A stretch of DNA of 64,000 bases. Source: Phocoena phocoena. Taxonomy: Eukaryota; Chordata; Mammalia; Artiodactyla; Phocoenidae. This document shows, one piece after another, positions 21,056-34,215 of this stretch. Below the pieces are notes generated by a model. The model saw nothing but the letters and a program-made list of their open reading frames with translations, was not told the origin of the DNA and did no database searches. How positions within the stretch are numbered: the stretch's first letter is position 1; every line of letters begins with the position of its first letter. Location: NCBI RefSeq assembly GCF_963924675.1, contig NC_089238.1, positions 21,805,815 through 21,869,814 of the forward strand, read 5' to 3'. The translations under genes were made by a program, and so were the position numbers.

Positions 21056-23687
21056 CCAGTGCAAGTGGCAATCCGGAAGGAAGACCCTTCAAGGCGGAGT
21101 GTCCTTTCCCGTACAAAACTGCGCCCGAGTGGCTGAGGCAGGTAGCATTTTACTTCACAGAACCGGTATCCTCGTACGCCTGTGGGCTACTCTAAAGAAA
21201 GGACACTGTGAGCAGCCTCTTCCGTAAAGCCTTGGCAAACGGCTCGGAGACAACAGCAAACGAGCGCAGTGGAGGCACAGACCATTATCCTAGATTGCAG
21301 CACAGTGCCTCTGGCAGCGATCGCTTCCCGGAGGACACTTACGCCACACTGAGATTCCGGCAGGGAGGTTTGCCTTGTACAAGTACAACTCACTCAAGCA
21401 ACAGGGCTGAGGTGTAGGGCTAATCTACGTGCGCTCACTCTACGTGTCCGCGAGAAGGTTTCACGGAGCAGAATGCATCACCGACCGCGACCACGTGTGT
21501 GCACCGAAGAAGCCCTGTGCCGTGGGTGTTCCCATGCCGACAGGGAAGACCTAGGTGTGTGCTGCACCCGCTCTCGGTGGCTCACACGTTGCGTGACCCT
21601 GTGCCTTTGGGAGGTTCTCAGAGCGGGTGGCACCTCTGCGCTGCGAGCGCGAAGAGGCGTAGAGGCCTTTCACACTGGAGCAAGGGCTTGCATCTCATGG
21701 AGAAAATGTGTACGTCGCCCGGCAGGTGGAGGCGCGCTCTTGACACCATTTCTTCTGCCCGTTTAAAACACAAGTATTTGTACTCGATCTGGGCTGCCTG
21801 GTTACATACCTGGCAGCCCGCATCACCCTGAGTACCGTTCCTGGAGTTTGATTCGTAGCTGGGCAAACCCGGGCTTCAGAGGCTAGACGAGACCAAACGT
21901 GTTCAGCTTGTGGCGAAAGCCTTTGACCAGAGGCCTATACGCCTGTGCTTGTGGCGAGGGCTAGGCAAGAACGTTTCCACACTGGGTTTTTACCTTTAAT
22001 CTAAGCTGTCCCTTTTGGCTGCAGCAGGCGGCATGTCCGTATCCCCGCCCGGGAAGCAGGCCCGTGGGGGAGTCTACCGGGCGACAGGCCTCCACTCTAG
22101 ATAACGGCGAAAACGCATTAAGGCCTTTGGAAGCCCCTTTAAAGAAAAGGCTCCTCTTCGGATTAGAAGACTTTGCTAGCTGACTTCAGCAGCTCCCCTC
22201 CTTCAGGGCGCTCGGGCTGTGAGGACTAGTGAAAGCCACCATGGTCCGCAGATTTTGAACGGCTCCTTCCCGAGTTGGTTCCATGCGTGGAAACGCCGAA
22301 GGGGCTGATCTCAACCAATCGGGCTGCGCACCGTGAGTCTCTGGGGTAGGGCAGCCCTGAGCCAGTGTGCCACGCAAGGAATGAAAAGCAAAGTTTCCTG
22401 ACCCACAAGAAGGCACACCGAGGCCCGGTGTGTCCTCTGTGAAATTTACGTGGGCTTGAAGGGTGATGCCTATACTACATTGTGGAAAGGCTGGGGGTTA
22501 ACGGCTCTCTTTCTCCCTCTCTCGGTCCCATACCCTGGTGCTCAGCTGTCGTGGGAATGCTGAGCGAGAGACACCGCCTCTGTGCTGGACTCAGAAGGCT
22601 TCCTCCCTTTATGGAAATTCTGTTGGTCTCTTACGTCGAGGAGCAATGAGGGTGCGCACAGGCATTCTGAAATCAACTGACTGACGACAGAGGATCCGGG
22701 GGAGATGGTTTCTCGGTGGAAGGAGCCGAAAGGCCCGCCTTCTTAAGGTCTCCTCCTTTAGAGCTCCCGGACACCCGGCCGTCTTAGGCCTACCTAACAA
22801 TTGGACACGGTGACGGCGTGGAAACCCTGGGAACCCTAAGACACGGTGCAAGCGCGACTCGCAAGCTGGGTGCCAGGAACCTTCAAAGCACAGTGTGGTT
22901 TCATGTACGAGAGCGAGCCCAAGCGTCTGAGGCTGGCAGCCTTTCGCTTGAGAGGGTTGGTATCCTCGTGGGCCTGACGGCTACTTGCCTGTTTCCGGCA
23001 CCCTCAGGAAACTCTTCAGGAGAGCCTTCGGAACCCGCTGAGTGAGAACCGCTGCGAAGTGGATGCACACAACAGTCACCTCGATACCAGCCCCGTGTCC
23101 CAAGCAACGATCCTTCCCCGGAGGGTACTTAACCCACCCAGGGATTCAAGCAGGGAGTTTGCCTTGTCCCACTTGCACAGGAAACTGGCGTGAGAAGTGG
23201 GTCTCATCCACTTGCGTTCACACTACGAGGCCCGGAGAAGTTCTCACGGAGCCGAATCCAGCATCCTTCCTCCACCACGTGTGTACACCAAAGGAGCGCT
23301 GGGCAGTGGGTGTTCGCAGGCCAGGAGAGAAGTCCTTGTTCTGTGCTGCACCTGCTGGGTGGTTCAAGGGTTCTCTGACCTTCCTCCTCTGGAAGCTTTT
23401 CAGAGCTGAGGCTACCCCTGGGCTGCGAGAGCAGAGAGGCGTAGAGGCCTTTCACACTGAAGGCGTGGGCTGGTTTCCCAGGGAGAAAGGGTACGTCGCC
23501 CACACCCACACCCCCAGCCCAGCCCAGCCCAGCCCACCCCACCCAGGCTGGAGGCGCGGAGGTTGAGGGAGCCCAAAGGCCAGAATACCGAAGGTCTCTT
23601 TCAAAGCTGCCGGGCGCTGTGCCGTTCTAGGCCTGAGATACGGACCCTGTGACGGCACGGAAAGCCTGCGAGACTTAGGAGACATCG
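21056..23687. repeat. Monomer 9 (trimer block 2, position 3; left/middle boundary)
   Basis: The 5' part is alpha (CTGAGATTCC, TTCCCATGCC, GGAGCAAGGG) and keeps the left-domain TATGGAAATTC near 22611. From GAGATGGTTTC near 22702 onward it follows the middle domain: GGTCTCATCC, CAGCATCC, CCACCCAGGCTGG, GCGCTGTGCC and GTGACGGCACGG. The switch point therefore lies within this unit. Confidence 0.96.
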
Positions 23688-26319
23688 CCAGTGCAAGTGG
23701 CAATCCGGAAGGAAGACCCTTCAAGGCGGAGTGTCCTTTCCCGTACAAAACTGCGCCCGAGTGGCTGAGGCAGGTAGCATTTTACTTCACAGAACCGGTA
23801 TCCTCGTACGCCTGTGGGTTACTCTAAAGAAAGGACACTGTGAGCAGCCTCTTCCGTAAAGCCTTGGCAAACGGCTCGGAGACAACAGCAAACGAGCGCA
23901 GTGGAGGCACAGACCATTATCCTAGATAGCAGCACAGTGCCTCTGGCAGCGATCGCTTCCCGGAGGATACTTACGCCACACCGAGGTTCCGGCAGGGAGG
24001 TTTGCCTGGTAGAAGTACAACTCACTCAAGCAACAGGGCTGAGGTGTAGGGCTAATCTACGTGCGCTCACTCTACGTGTCCGCGAGAAGGTTTCACGGAG
24101 CAGAATGCATCACCGACCGCGACCACGTGTGTGCACCGAAGAAGCCCTGTGCCGTGGGTGTTCCCAGGCCGACAGGGAAGACCTAGGTGTGTGCTGCACC
24201 CGCTCTCGGTGGCTCACACGTTGCGTGACCCTGTGCCTTTGGCAGGTTCTCAGAGCGGGTGGCACCTCTGCGCTGCGAGCGCGAAGAGGCGTAGAGGCCT
24301 TTCACACTGGAGGAAGGGCTTGCATCTCATGGAGAAAATGTGTACGTCGCCCGGCAGGTGGAGGCGCGCTCTTGACACCATCTCTTCTGCCCGTTTAAAA
24401 CACAAGTATTTGTACTCGATCTGGGCTGCCTGGTTACATACCTGGCAGCCCGCATCACCCTGAGTACCGTTCCTGGAGTTTGATTCGTAGCTGGGCAAAC
24501 CCGGGCTTCAGAGGCTAGACGAGACCAAACGTGTTCAGCTTGTGGCGAAAGCCTTTGACCAGAGGCCTATACGCCTGTGCTTGTGGCGAGGGCTAGGCAA
24601 GAACGTTTCCACACTGGGTTTTTACCTTTAATCTAAGCTGTCCCTTTTGGCTGCAGCAGGCGGCATGTCCGTATCCCCGCCCGGGAAGCAGGCCCGTGGG
24701 GGAGTCTACCGGGCGACAGGCCTCCACTCTAGATAACGGCGAAAACGCATCAAGGCCTTTGGAAGCCCCTTTAAAGAAAAGGCTCCTCTTCGGATTAGAA
24801 GACTTTGCTAGCTGACTTCAGCAGCTCCCCTCCTTCAGGGCGCTCGGGCTGTGAGGACTAGTGAAAGCCACCATGGTCCGCAGCTTTCGAACGGCTCCTT
24901 CCCGAGTTGGTTCCATGCGTGGAAACGCCGAAGGGGCTGATCTCAACCAATCGGGCTGCGCACCGTGAGTCTCTGGGGTAGGGCAGCCCTGAGCCAGTGT
25001 GCCACGCAAGGAATGAAAAGCAAAGTTTCCTGACCCACAAGAAGGCACACCGAGGCCCGGTGTGTCCTCTGTGAAATTTACGTGGGCTTGAAGGGTGATG
25101 CCTATACTACATTGTGGAAAGGCTGGGGGTTAACGGCTCTCTTTCTCCCTCTCTCGGTCCCATACCCTGGTGCTCAGCTGTCGTGGGAATGCTGAGCGAG
25201 AGACACCGCCTCTGTGCTGGACTCAGAAGGCTTCCTCCCTTTATGGCAATTCTGTTGGTCTCTTACGTCGAGGAGCAATGAGGGTGCGCACAGGCATTCT
25301 GAAATCAACTGACTGACGACAGAGGATCCGGGGGAGATGGTTTCTCGGTGGAAGGAGCCGAAAGGCCCGCCTTCTTAAGGTCTCCTCCTTTAGAGCTCCC
25401 GGACACCCGGCCGTCTTAGGCCTACCTAACAATTGGACACGGTGACGGCGTGGAAACCCTGGGAACCCTAAGACACGGTGCAAGCGCGACTCGCAAGCTG
25501 GGTGCCAGGAACCTTCAAAGCACAGTGTGGTTTCATGTACGAGAGCGAGCCCAAGCGTCTGAGGCTGGCAGCCTTTCGCTTGAGAGGGTTGGTATCCTCG
25601 TGGGCCTGACGGCTACTTGCCTGTTTCCGGCACCCTCAGGAAACTCTTCAGGAGAGCCTTCGGAACCCGCTGAGTGAGAACCGCTGCGAAGTGGATGCAC
25701 ACAACAGTCACCTCGATACCAGCCCCGTGTCCCAAGCAACGATCCTTCCCCGGAGGGTACTTAACCCACCCAGGGATTCAAGCAGGGAGTTTGCCTTGTC
25801 CCACTTGCACAGGAAACTGGCGTGAGAAGTGGGTCTCATCCACTTGCGTTCACACTACGAGGCCCGGAGAAGTTCTCACGGAGCCGAATCCAGCATCCTT
25901 CCTCCACCACGTGTGTACACCAAAGGAGCGCTGGGCAGTGGGTGTTCGCAGGCCAGGAGAGAAGTCCTTGTTCTGTGCTGCACCTGCTGGGTGGTTCAAG
26001 GGTTCTCTGACCTTCCTCCTCTGGAAGCTTTTCAGAGCTGAGGCTACCCCTGGGCTGCGAGAGCAGAGAGGCGTAGAGGCCTTTCACACTGAAGGCGTGG
26101 GCTGGTTTCCCAGGGAGAAAGGGTACGTCGCCCACACCCACACCCCCAGCCCAGCCCAGCCCAGCCCACCCCACCCAGGCTGGAGGCGCGGAGGTTGAGG
26201 GAGCCCAAAGGCCAGAATACCGAAGGTCTCTTTCAAAGCTGCCGGGCGCTGTGCCGTTCTAGGCCTGAGATACGGACCCTGTGACGGCACGGAAAGCCTG
26301 CGAGACTTAGGAGACATCG
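23688..26319. repeat. Monomer 10 (mosaic, middle domain)
   Basis: Middle type at most sites. It has GCATCAAGG and CCATGG followed by GCTTTCG, whereas units 11-17 have GATTTTG after CCATGG. It is the only complete unit that combines the ATG with an open downstream frame. Confidence 0.96.
24873..24968 (+). other. 31-codon open frame after the Kozak-like ATG, unit 10 only
   Basis: Unit 10 joins CCATGG to the GCTTTCG variant, so the frame that stops at codon six elsewhere runs 31 codons to TGA at 24966-24968. The encoded peptide begins MVRSFRTAPS and ends in NQSGCAP. No signal peptide, membrane segment or known motif is visible. It is most simply a recombination by-product and is not called as a gene. 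Confidence 0.12.
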
Positions 26320-28951
26320 CCAGTGCAAGTGGCAATCCGGAAGGAAGACCCTTCAAGGCGGAGTGTCCTTTCCCGTACAAAACTGCGCCCGAGTGGCTGA
26401 GGCAGGTAGCATTTTACTTCACAGAACCGGTATCCTCGTACGCCTGTGGGTTACTCTAAAGAAAGGACACTGTGAGCAGCCTCTTCCGTAAAGCCTTGGC
26501 AAACGGCTCGGAGACAACAGCAAACGAGCGCAGTGGAGGCACAGACCATTATCCTAGATAGCAGCACAGTGCCTCTGGCAGCGATCGCTTCCCGGAGGAT
26601 ACTTACGCCACACCGAGGTTCCGGCAGGGAGGTTTGCCTGGTAGAAGTACAACTCACTCAAGCAACAGGGCTGAGGTGTAGGGCTAATCTACGTGCGCTC
26701 ACTCTACGTGTCCGCGAGAAGGTTTCACGGAGCAGAATGCATCACCGACCGCGACCACGTGTGTGCACCGAAGAAGCCCTGTGCCGTGGGTGTTCCCAGG
26801 CCGACAGGGAAGACCTAGGTGTGTGCTGCACCCGCTCTCGGTGGCTCACACGTTGCGTGACCCTGTGCCTTTGGCAGGTTCTCAGAGCGGGTGGCACCTC
26901 TGCGCTGCGAGCGCGAAGAGGCGTAGAGGCCTTTCACACTGGAGGAAGGGCTTGCATCTCATGGAGAAAATGTGTACGTCGCCCGGCAGGTGGAGGCGCG
27001 CTCTTGACACCATCTCTTCTGCCCGTTTAAAACACAAGTATTTGTACTCGATCTGGGCTGCCTGGTTACATACCTGGCAGCCCGCATCACCCTGAGTACC
27101 GTTCCTGGAGTTTGATTCGTAGCTGGGCAAACCCGGGCTTCAGAGGCTAGACGAGACCAAACGTGTTCAGCTTGTGGCGAAAGCCTTTGACCAGAGGCCT
27201 ATACGCCTGTGCTTGTGGCGAGGGCTAGGCAAGAACGTTTCCACACTGGGTTTTTACCTTTAATCTAAGCTGTCCCTTTTGGCTGCAGCAGGCGGCATGT
27301 CCGTATCCCCGCCCGGGAAGCAGGCCCGTGGGGGAGTCTACCGGGCGACAGGCCTCCACTCTAGATAACGGCGAAAACGCATTAAGGCCTTTGGAAGCCC
27401 CTTTAAAGAAAAGGCTCCTCTTCGGATTAGAAGACTTTGCTAGCTGACTTCAGCAGCTCCCCTCCTTCAGGGCGCTCGGGCTGTGAGGACTAGTGAAAGC
27501 CACCATGGTCCGCAGATTTTGAACGGCTCCTTCCCGAGTTGGTTCCATGCGTGGAAACGCCGAAGGGGCTGATCTCAACCAATCGGGCTGCGCACCGTGA
27601 GTCTCTGGGGTAGGGCAGCCCTGAGCCAGTGTGCCACGCAAGGAATGAAAAGCAAAGTTTCCTGACCCACAAGAAGGCACACCGAGGCCCGGTGTGTCCT
27701 CTGTGAAATTTACGTGGGCTTGAAGGGTGATGCCTATACTACATTGTGGAAAGGCTGGGGGTTAACGGCTCTCTTTCTCCCTCTCTCGGTCCCATACCCT
27801 GGTGCTCAGCTGTCGTGGGAATGCTGAGCGAGAGACACCGCCTCTGTGCTGGACTCAGAAGGCTTCCTCCCTTTATGGCAATTCTGTTGGTCTCTTACGT
27901 CGAGGAGCAATGAGGGTGCGCACAGGCATTCTGAAATCAACTGACTGACGACAGAGGATCCGGGGGAGATGGTTTCTCGGTGGAAGGAGCCGAAAGGCCC
28001 GCCTTCTTAAGGTCTCCTCCTTTAGAGCTCCCGGACACCCGGCCGTCTTAGGCCTACCTAACAATTGGACACGGTGACGGCGTGGAAACCCTGGGAACCC
28101 TAAGACACGGTGCAAGCGCGACTCGCAAGCTGGGTGCCAGGAACCTTCAAAGCACAGTGTGGTTTCATGTACGAGAGCGAGCCCAAGCGTCTGAGGCTGG
28201 CAGCCTTTCGCTTGAGAGGGTTGGTATCCTCGTGGGCCTGACGGCTACTTGCCTGTTTCCGGCACCCTCAGGAAACTCTTCAGGAGAGCCTTCGGAACCC
28301 GCTGAGTGAGAACCGCTGCGAAGTGGATGCACACAACAGTCACCTCGATACCAGCCCCGTGTCCCAAGCAACGATCCTTCCCCGGAGGGTACTTAACCCA
28401 CCCAGGGATTCAAGCAGGGAGTTTGCCTTGTCCCACTTGCACAGGAAACTGGCGTGAGAAGTGGGTCTCATCCACTTGCGTTCACACTACGAGGCCCGGA
28501 GAAGTTCTCACGGAGCCGAATCCAGCATCCTTCCTCCACCACGTGTGTACACCAAAGGAGCGCTGGGCAGTGGGTGTTCGCAGGCCAGGAGAGAAGTCCT
28601 TGTTCTGTGCTGCACCTGCTGGGTGGTTCAAGGGTTCTCTGACCTTCCTCCTCTGGAAGCTTTTCAGAGCTGAGGCTACCCCTGGGCTGCGAGAGCAGAG
28701 AGGCGTAGAGGCCTTTCACACTGAAGGCGTGGGCTGGTTTCCCAGGGAGAAAGGGTACGTCGCCCACACCCACACCCCCAGCCCAGCCCAGCCCAGCCCA
28801 CCCCACCCAGGCTGGAGGCGCGGAGGTTGAGGGAGCCCAAAGGCCAGAATACCGAAGGTCTCTTTCAAAGCTGCCGGGCGCTGTGCCGTTCTAGGCCTGA
28901 GATACGGACCCTGTGACGGCACGGAAAGCCTGCGAGACTTAGGAGACATCG
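26320..28951. repeat. Monomer 11 (middle domain)
   Basis: A standard middle-domain copy: CCTGGTAGAAG in A, TTTAATCTA, GGCGGCATG, GCATTAAGG, CCATGG/GATTTTG, GAGATGG and CCACCCAGG. No private change was noticed. Confidence 0.96.
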
Positions 28952-31583
28952 CCAGTGCAAGTGGCAATCCGGAAGGAAGACCCTTCAAGGCGGAGTGTCC
29001 TTTCCCGTACAAAACTGCGCCCGAGTGGCTGAGGCAGGTAGCATTTTACTTCACAGAACCGGTATCCTCGTACGCCTGTGGGTTACTCTAAAGAAAGGAC
29101 ACTGTGAGCAGCCTCTTCCGTAAAGCCTTGGCAAACGGCTCGGAGACAACAGCAAACGAGCGCAGTGGAGGCACAGACCATTATCCTAGATAGCAGCACA
29201 GTGCCTCTGGCAGCGATCGCTTCCCGGAGGATACTTACGCCACACCGAGGTTCCGGCAGGGAGGTTTGCCTGGTCGAAGTACAACTCACTCAAGCAACAG
29301 GGCTGAGGTGTAGGGCTAATCTACGTGCGCTCACTCTACGTGTCCGCGAGAAGGTTTCACGGAGCAGAATGCATCACCGACCGCGACCACGTGTGTGCAC
29401 CGAAGAAGCCCTGTGCCGTGGGTGTTCCCAGGCCGACAGGGAAGACCTAGGTGTGTGCTGCACCCGCTCTCGGTGGCTCACACGTTGCGTGACCCTGTGC
29501 CTTTGGCAGGTTCTCAGAGCGGGTGGCACCTCTGCGCTGCGAGCGCGAAGAGGCGTAGAGGCCTTTCACACTGGAGGAAGGGCTTGCATCTCATGGAGAA
29601 AATGTGTACGTCGCCCGGCAGGTGGAGGCGCGCTCTTGACACCATCTCTTCTGCCCGTTTAAAACACAAGTATTTGTACTCGATCTGGGCTGCCTGGTTA
29701 CATACCTGGCAGCCCGCATCACCCTGAGTACCGTTCCTGGAGTTTGATTCGTAGCTGGGCAAACCCGGGCTTCAGAGGCTAGACGAGACCAAACGTGTTC
29801 AGCTTGTGGCGAAAGCCTTTGACCAGAGGCCTATACGCCTGTGCTTGTGGCGAGGGCTAGGCAAGAACGTTTCCACACTGGGTTTTTACCTTTAATCTAA
29901 GCTGTCCCTTTTGGCTGCAGCAGGCGGCATGTCCGTATCCCCGCCCGGGAAGCAGGCCCGTGGGGGAGTCTACCGGGCGACAGGCCTCCACTCTAGATAA
30001 CGGCGAAAACGCATTAAGGCCTTTGGAAGCCCCTTTAAAGAAAAGGCTCCTCTTCGGATTAGAAGACTTTGCTAGCTGACTTCAGCAGCTCCCCTCCTTC
30101 AGGGCGCTCGGGCTGTGAGGACTAGTGAAAGCCACCATGGTCCGCAGATTTTGAACGGCTCCTTCCCGAGTTGGTTCCATGCGTGGAAACGCCGAAGGGG
30201 CTGATCTCAACCAATCGGGCTGCGCACCGTGAGTCTCTGGGGTAGGGCAGCCCTGAGCCAGTGTGCCACGCAAGGAATGAAAAGCAAAGTTTCCTGACCC
30301 ACAAGAAGGCACACCGAGGCCCGGTGTGTCCTCTGTGAAATTTACGTGGGCTTGAAGGGTGATGCCTATACTACATTGTGGAAAGGCTGGGGGTTAACGG
30401 CTCTCTTTCTCCCTCTCTCGGTCCCATACCCTGGTGCTCAGCTGTCGTGGGAATGCTGAGCGAGAGACACCGCCTCTGTGCTGGACTCAGAAGGCTTCCT
30501 CCCTTTATGGCAATTCTGTTGGTCTCTTACGTCGAGGAGCAATGAGGGTGCGCACAGGCATTCTGAAATCAACTGACTGACGACAGAGGATCCGGGGGAG
30601 ATGGTTTCTCGGTGGAAGGAGCCGAAAGGCCCGCCTTCTTAAGGTCTCCTCCTTTAGAGCTCCCGGACACCCGGCCGTCTTAGGCCTACCTAACAATTGG
30701 ACACGGTGACGGCGTGGAAACCCTGGGAACCCTAAGACACGGTGCAAGCGCGACTCGCAAGCTGGGTGCCAGGAACCTTCAAAGCACAGTGTGGTTTCAT
30801 GTACGAGAGCGAGCCCAAGCGTCTGAGGCTGGCAGCCTTTCGCTTGAGAGGGTTGGTATCCTCGTGGGCCTGACGGCTACTTGCCTGTTTCCGGCACCCT
30901 CAGGAAACTCTTCAGGAGAGCCTTCGGAACCCGCTGAGTGAGAACCGCTGCGAAGTGGATGCACACAACAGTCACCTCGATACCAGCCCCGTGTCCCAAG
31001 CAACGATCCTTCCCCGGAGGGTACTTAACCCACCCAGGGATTCAAGCAGGGAGTTTGCCTTGTCCCACTTGCACAGGAAACTGGCGTGAGAAGTGGGTCT
31101 CATCCACTTGCGTTCACACTACGAGGCCCGGAGAAGTTCTCACGGAGCCGAATCCAGCATCCTTCCTCCACCACGTGTGTACACCAAAGGAGCGCTGGGC
31201 AGTGGGTGTTCGCAGGCCAGGAGAGAAGTCCTTGTTCTGTGCTGCACCTGCTGGGTGGTTCAAGGGTTCTCTGACCTTCCTCCTCTGGAAGCTTTTCAGA
31301 GCTGAGGCTACCCCTGGGCTGCGAGAGCAGAGAGGCGTAGAGGCCTTTCACACTGAAGGCGTGGGCTGGTTTCCCAGGGAGAAAGGGTACGTCGCCCACA
31401 CCCACACCCCCAGCCCAGCCCAGCCCAGCCCACCCCACCCAGGCTGGAGGCGCGGAGGTTGAGGGAGCCCAAAGGCCAGAATACCGAAGGTCTCTTTCAA
31501 AGCTGCCGGGCGCTGTGCCGTTCTAGGCCTGAGATACGGACCCTGTGACGGCACGGAAAGCCTGCGAGACTTAGGAGACATCG
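28952..31583. repeat. Monomer 12 (middle domain)
   Basis: As unit 11, except CCTGGTCGAAG near 29269, shared only with unit 14. Confidence 0.96.
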
Positions 31584-34215
31584 CCAGTGCAAGTGGCAAT
31601 CCGGAAGGAAGACCCTTCAAGGCGGAGTGTCCTTTCCCGTACAAAACTGCGCCCGAGTGGCTGAGGCAGGTAGCATTTTACTTCACAGAACCGGTATCCT
31701 CGTACGCCTGTGGGTTACTCTAAAGAAAGGACACTGTGAGCAGCCTCTTCCGTAAAGCCTTGGCAAACGGCTCGGAGACAACAGCAAACGAGCGCAGTGG
31801 AGGCACAGACCATTATCCTAGATAGCAGCACAGTGCCTCTGGCAGCGATTGCTTCCCGGAGGATACTTACGCCACACCGAGGTTCCGGCAGGGAGGTTTG
31901 CCTTGTAGAAGTACAACTCACTCAAGCAACAGGGCTGAGGTGTAGGGCTAATCTACGTGCGCTCACTCTACGTGTCCGCGAGAAGGTTTCACGGAGCAGA
32001 ATGCATCACCGACCGCGACCACGTGTGTGCACCGAAGAAGCCCTGTGCCGTGGGTGTTCCCAGGCCGACAGGGAAGACCTAGGTGTGTGCTGCACCCGCT
32101 CTCGGTGGCTCACACGTTGCGTGACCCTGTGCCTTTGGCAGGTTCTCAGAGCGGGTGGCACCTCTGCGCTGCGAGCGCGAAGAGGCGTAGAGGCCTTTCA
32201 CACTGGAGGAAGGGCTTGCATCTCATGGAGAAAATGTGTACGTCGCCCGGCAGGTGGAGGCGCGCTCTTGACACCATCTCTTCTGCCCGTTTAAAACACA
32301 AGTATTTGTACTCGATCTGGGCTGCCTGGTTACATACCTGGCAGCCCGCATCACCCTGAGTACCGTTCCTGGAGTTTGATTCGTAGCTGGGCAAACCCGG
32401 GCTTCAGAGGCTAGACGAGACCAAACGTGTTCAGCTTGTGGCGAAAGCCTTTGACCAGAGGCCTATACGCCTGTGCTTGTGGCGAGGGCTAGGCAAGAAC
32501 GTTTCCACACTGGGTTTTTACCTTTAATCTAAGCTGTCCCTTTTGGCTGCAGCAGGCGGCATGTCCGTATCCCCGCCCGGGAAGCAGGCCCGTGGGGGAG
32601 TCTACCGGGCGACAGGCCTCCACTCTAGATAACGGCGAAAACGCATTAAGGCCTTTGGAAGCCCCTTTAAAGAAAAGGCTCCTCTTCGGATTAGAAGACT
32701 TTGCTAGCTGACTTCAGCAGCTCCCCTCCTTCAGGGCGCTCGGGCTGTGAGGACTAGTGAAAGCCACCATGGTCCGCAGATTTTGAACGGCTCCTTCCCG
32801 AGTTGGTTCCATGCGTGGAAACGCCGAAGGGGCTGATCTCAACCAATCGGGCTGCGCACCGTGAGTCTCTGGGGTAGGGCAGCCCTGAGCCAGTGTGCCA
32901 CGCAAGGAATGAAAAGCAAAGTTTCCTGACCCACAAGAAGGCACACCGAGGCCCGGTGTGTCCTCTGTGAAATTTACGTGGGCTTGAAGGGTGATGCCTA
33001 TACTACATTGTGGAAAGGCTGGGGGTTAACGGCTCTCTTTCTCCCTCTCTCGGTCCCATACCCTGGTGCTCAGCTGTCGTGGGAATGCTGAGCGAGAGAC
33101 ACCGCCTCTGTGCTGGACTCAGAAGGCTTCCTCCCTTTATGGCAATTCTGTTGGTCTCTTACGTCGAGGAGCAATGAGGGTGCGCACAGGCATTCTGAAA
33201 TCAACTGACTGACGACAGAGGATCCGGGGGAGATGGTTTCTCGGTGGAAGGAGCCGAAAGGCCCGCCTTCTTAAGGTCTCCTCCTTTAGAGCTCCCGGAC
33301 ACCCGGCCGTCTTAGGCCTACCTAACAATTGGACACGGTGACGGCGTGGAAACCCTGGGAACCCTAAGACACGGTGCAAGCGCGACTCGCAAGCTGGGTG
33401 CCAGGAACCTTCAAAGCACAGTGTGGTTTCATGTACGAGAGCGAGCCCAAGCGTCTGAGGCTGGCAGCCTTTCGCTTGAGAGGGTTGGTATCCTCGTGGG
33501 CCTGACGGCTACTTGCCTGTTTCCGGCACCCTCAGGAAACTCTTCAGGAGAGCCTTCGGAACCCGCTGAGTGAGAACCGCTGCGAAGTGGATGCACACAA
33601 CAGTCACCTCGATACCAGCCCCGTGTCCCAAGCAACGATCCTTCCCCGGAGGGTACTTAACCCACCCAGGGATTCAAGCAGGGAGTTTGCCTTGTCCCAC
33701 TTGCACAGGAAACTGGCGTGAGAAGTGGGTCTCATCCACTTGCGTTCACACTACGAGGCCCGGAGAAGTTCTCACGGAGCCGAATCCAGCATCCTTCCTC
33801 CACCACGTGTGTACACCAAAGGAGCGCTGGGCAGTGGGTGTTCGCAGGCCAGGAGAGAAGTCCTTGTTCTGTGCTGCACCTGCTGGGTGGTTCAAGGGTT
33901 CTCTGACCTTCCTCCTCTGGAAGCTTTTCAGAGCTGAGGCTACCCCTGGGCTGCGAGAGCAGAGAGGCGTAGAGGCCTTTCACACTGAAGGCGTGGGCTG
34001 GTTTCCCAGGGAGAAAGGGTACGTCGCCCACACCCACACCCCCAGCCCAGCCCAGCCCAGCCCACCCCACCCAGGCTGGAGGCGCGGAGGTTGAGGGAGC
34101 CCAAAGGCCAGAATACCGAAGGTCTCTTTCAAAGCTGCCGGGCGCTGTGCCGTTCTAGGCCTGAGATACGGACCCTGTGACGGCACGGAAAGCCTGCGAG
34201 ACTTAGGAGACATCG
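31584..34215. repeat. Monomer 13 (middle domain)
   Basis: As unit 11, except GCGATTGCTTCC near 31845 and CCTTGTAGAAG near 31902. Both are shared with unit 16, three units away. Confidence 0.96.

Larger units (their letters stand above)
7896..23687. repeat. Three-unit higher-order repeat, two copies
   Basis: Units 4-6 (7896-15791) and 7-9 (15792-23687) show the same order of haplotypes. The 5' halves run beta, alpha, alpha, and the 3' halves run L, L, other. The period is therefore 7,896 bases. Exceptions are few: GCGGAC in unit 8, CATGAG in unit 6, GAAATTC in unit 7 and the middle-type end of unit 9. This points to a duplication of a three-unit block by unequal exchange, followed by local conversion. 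Confidence 0.75.
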
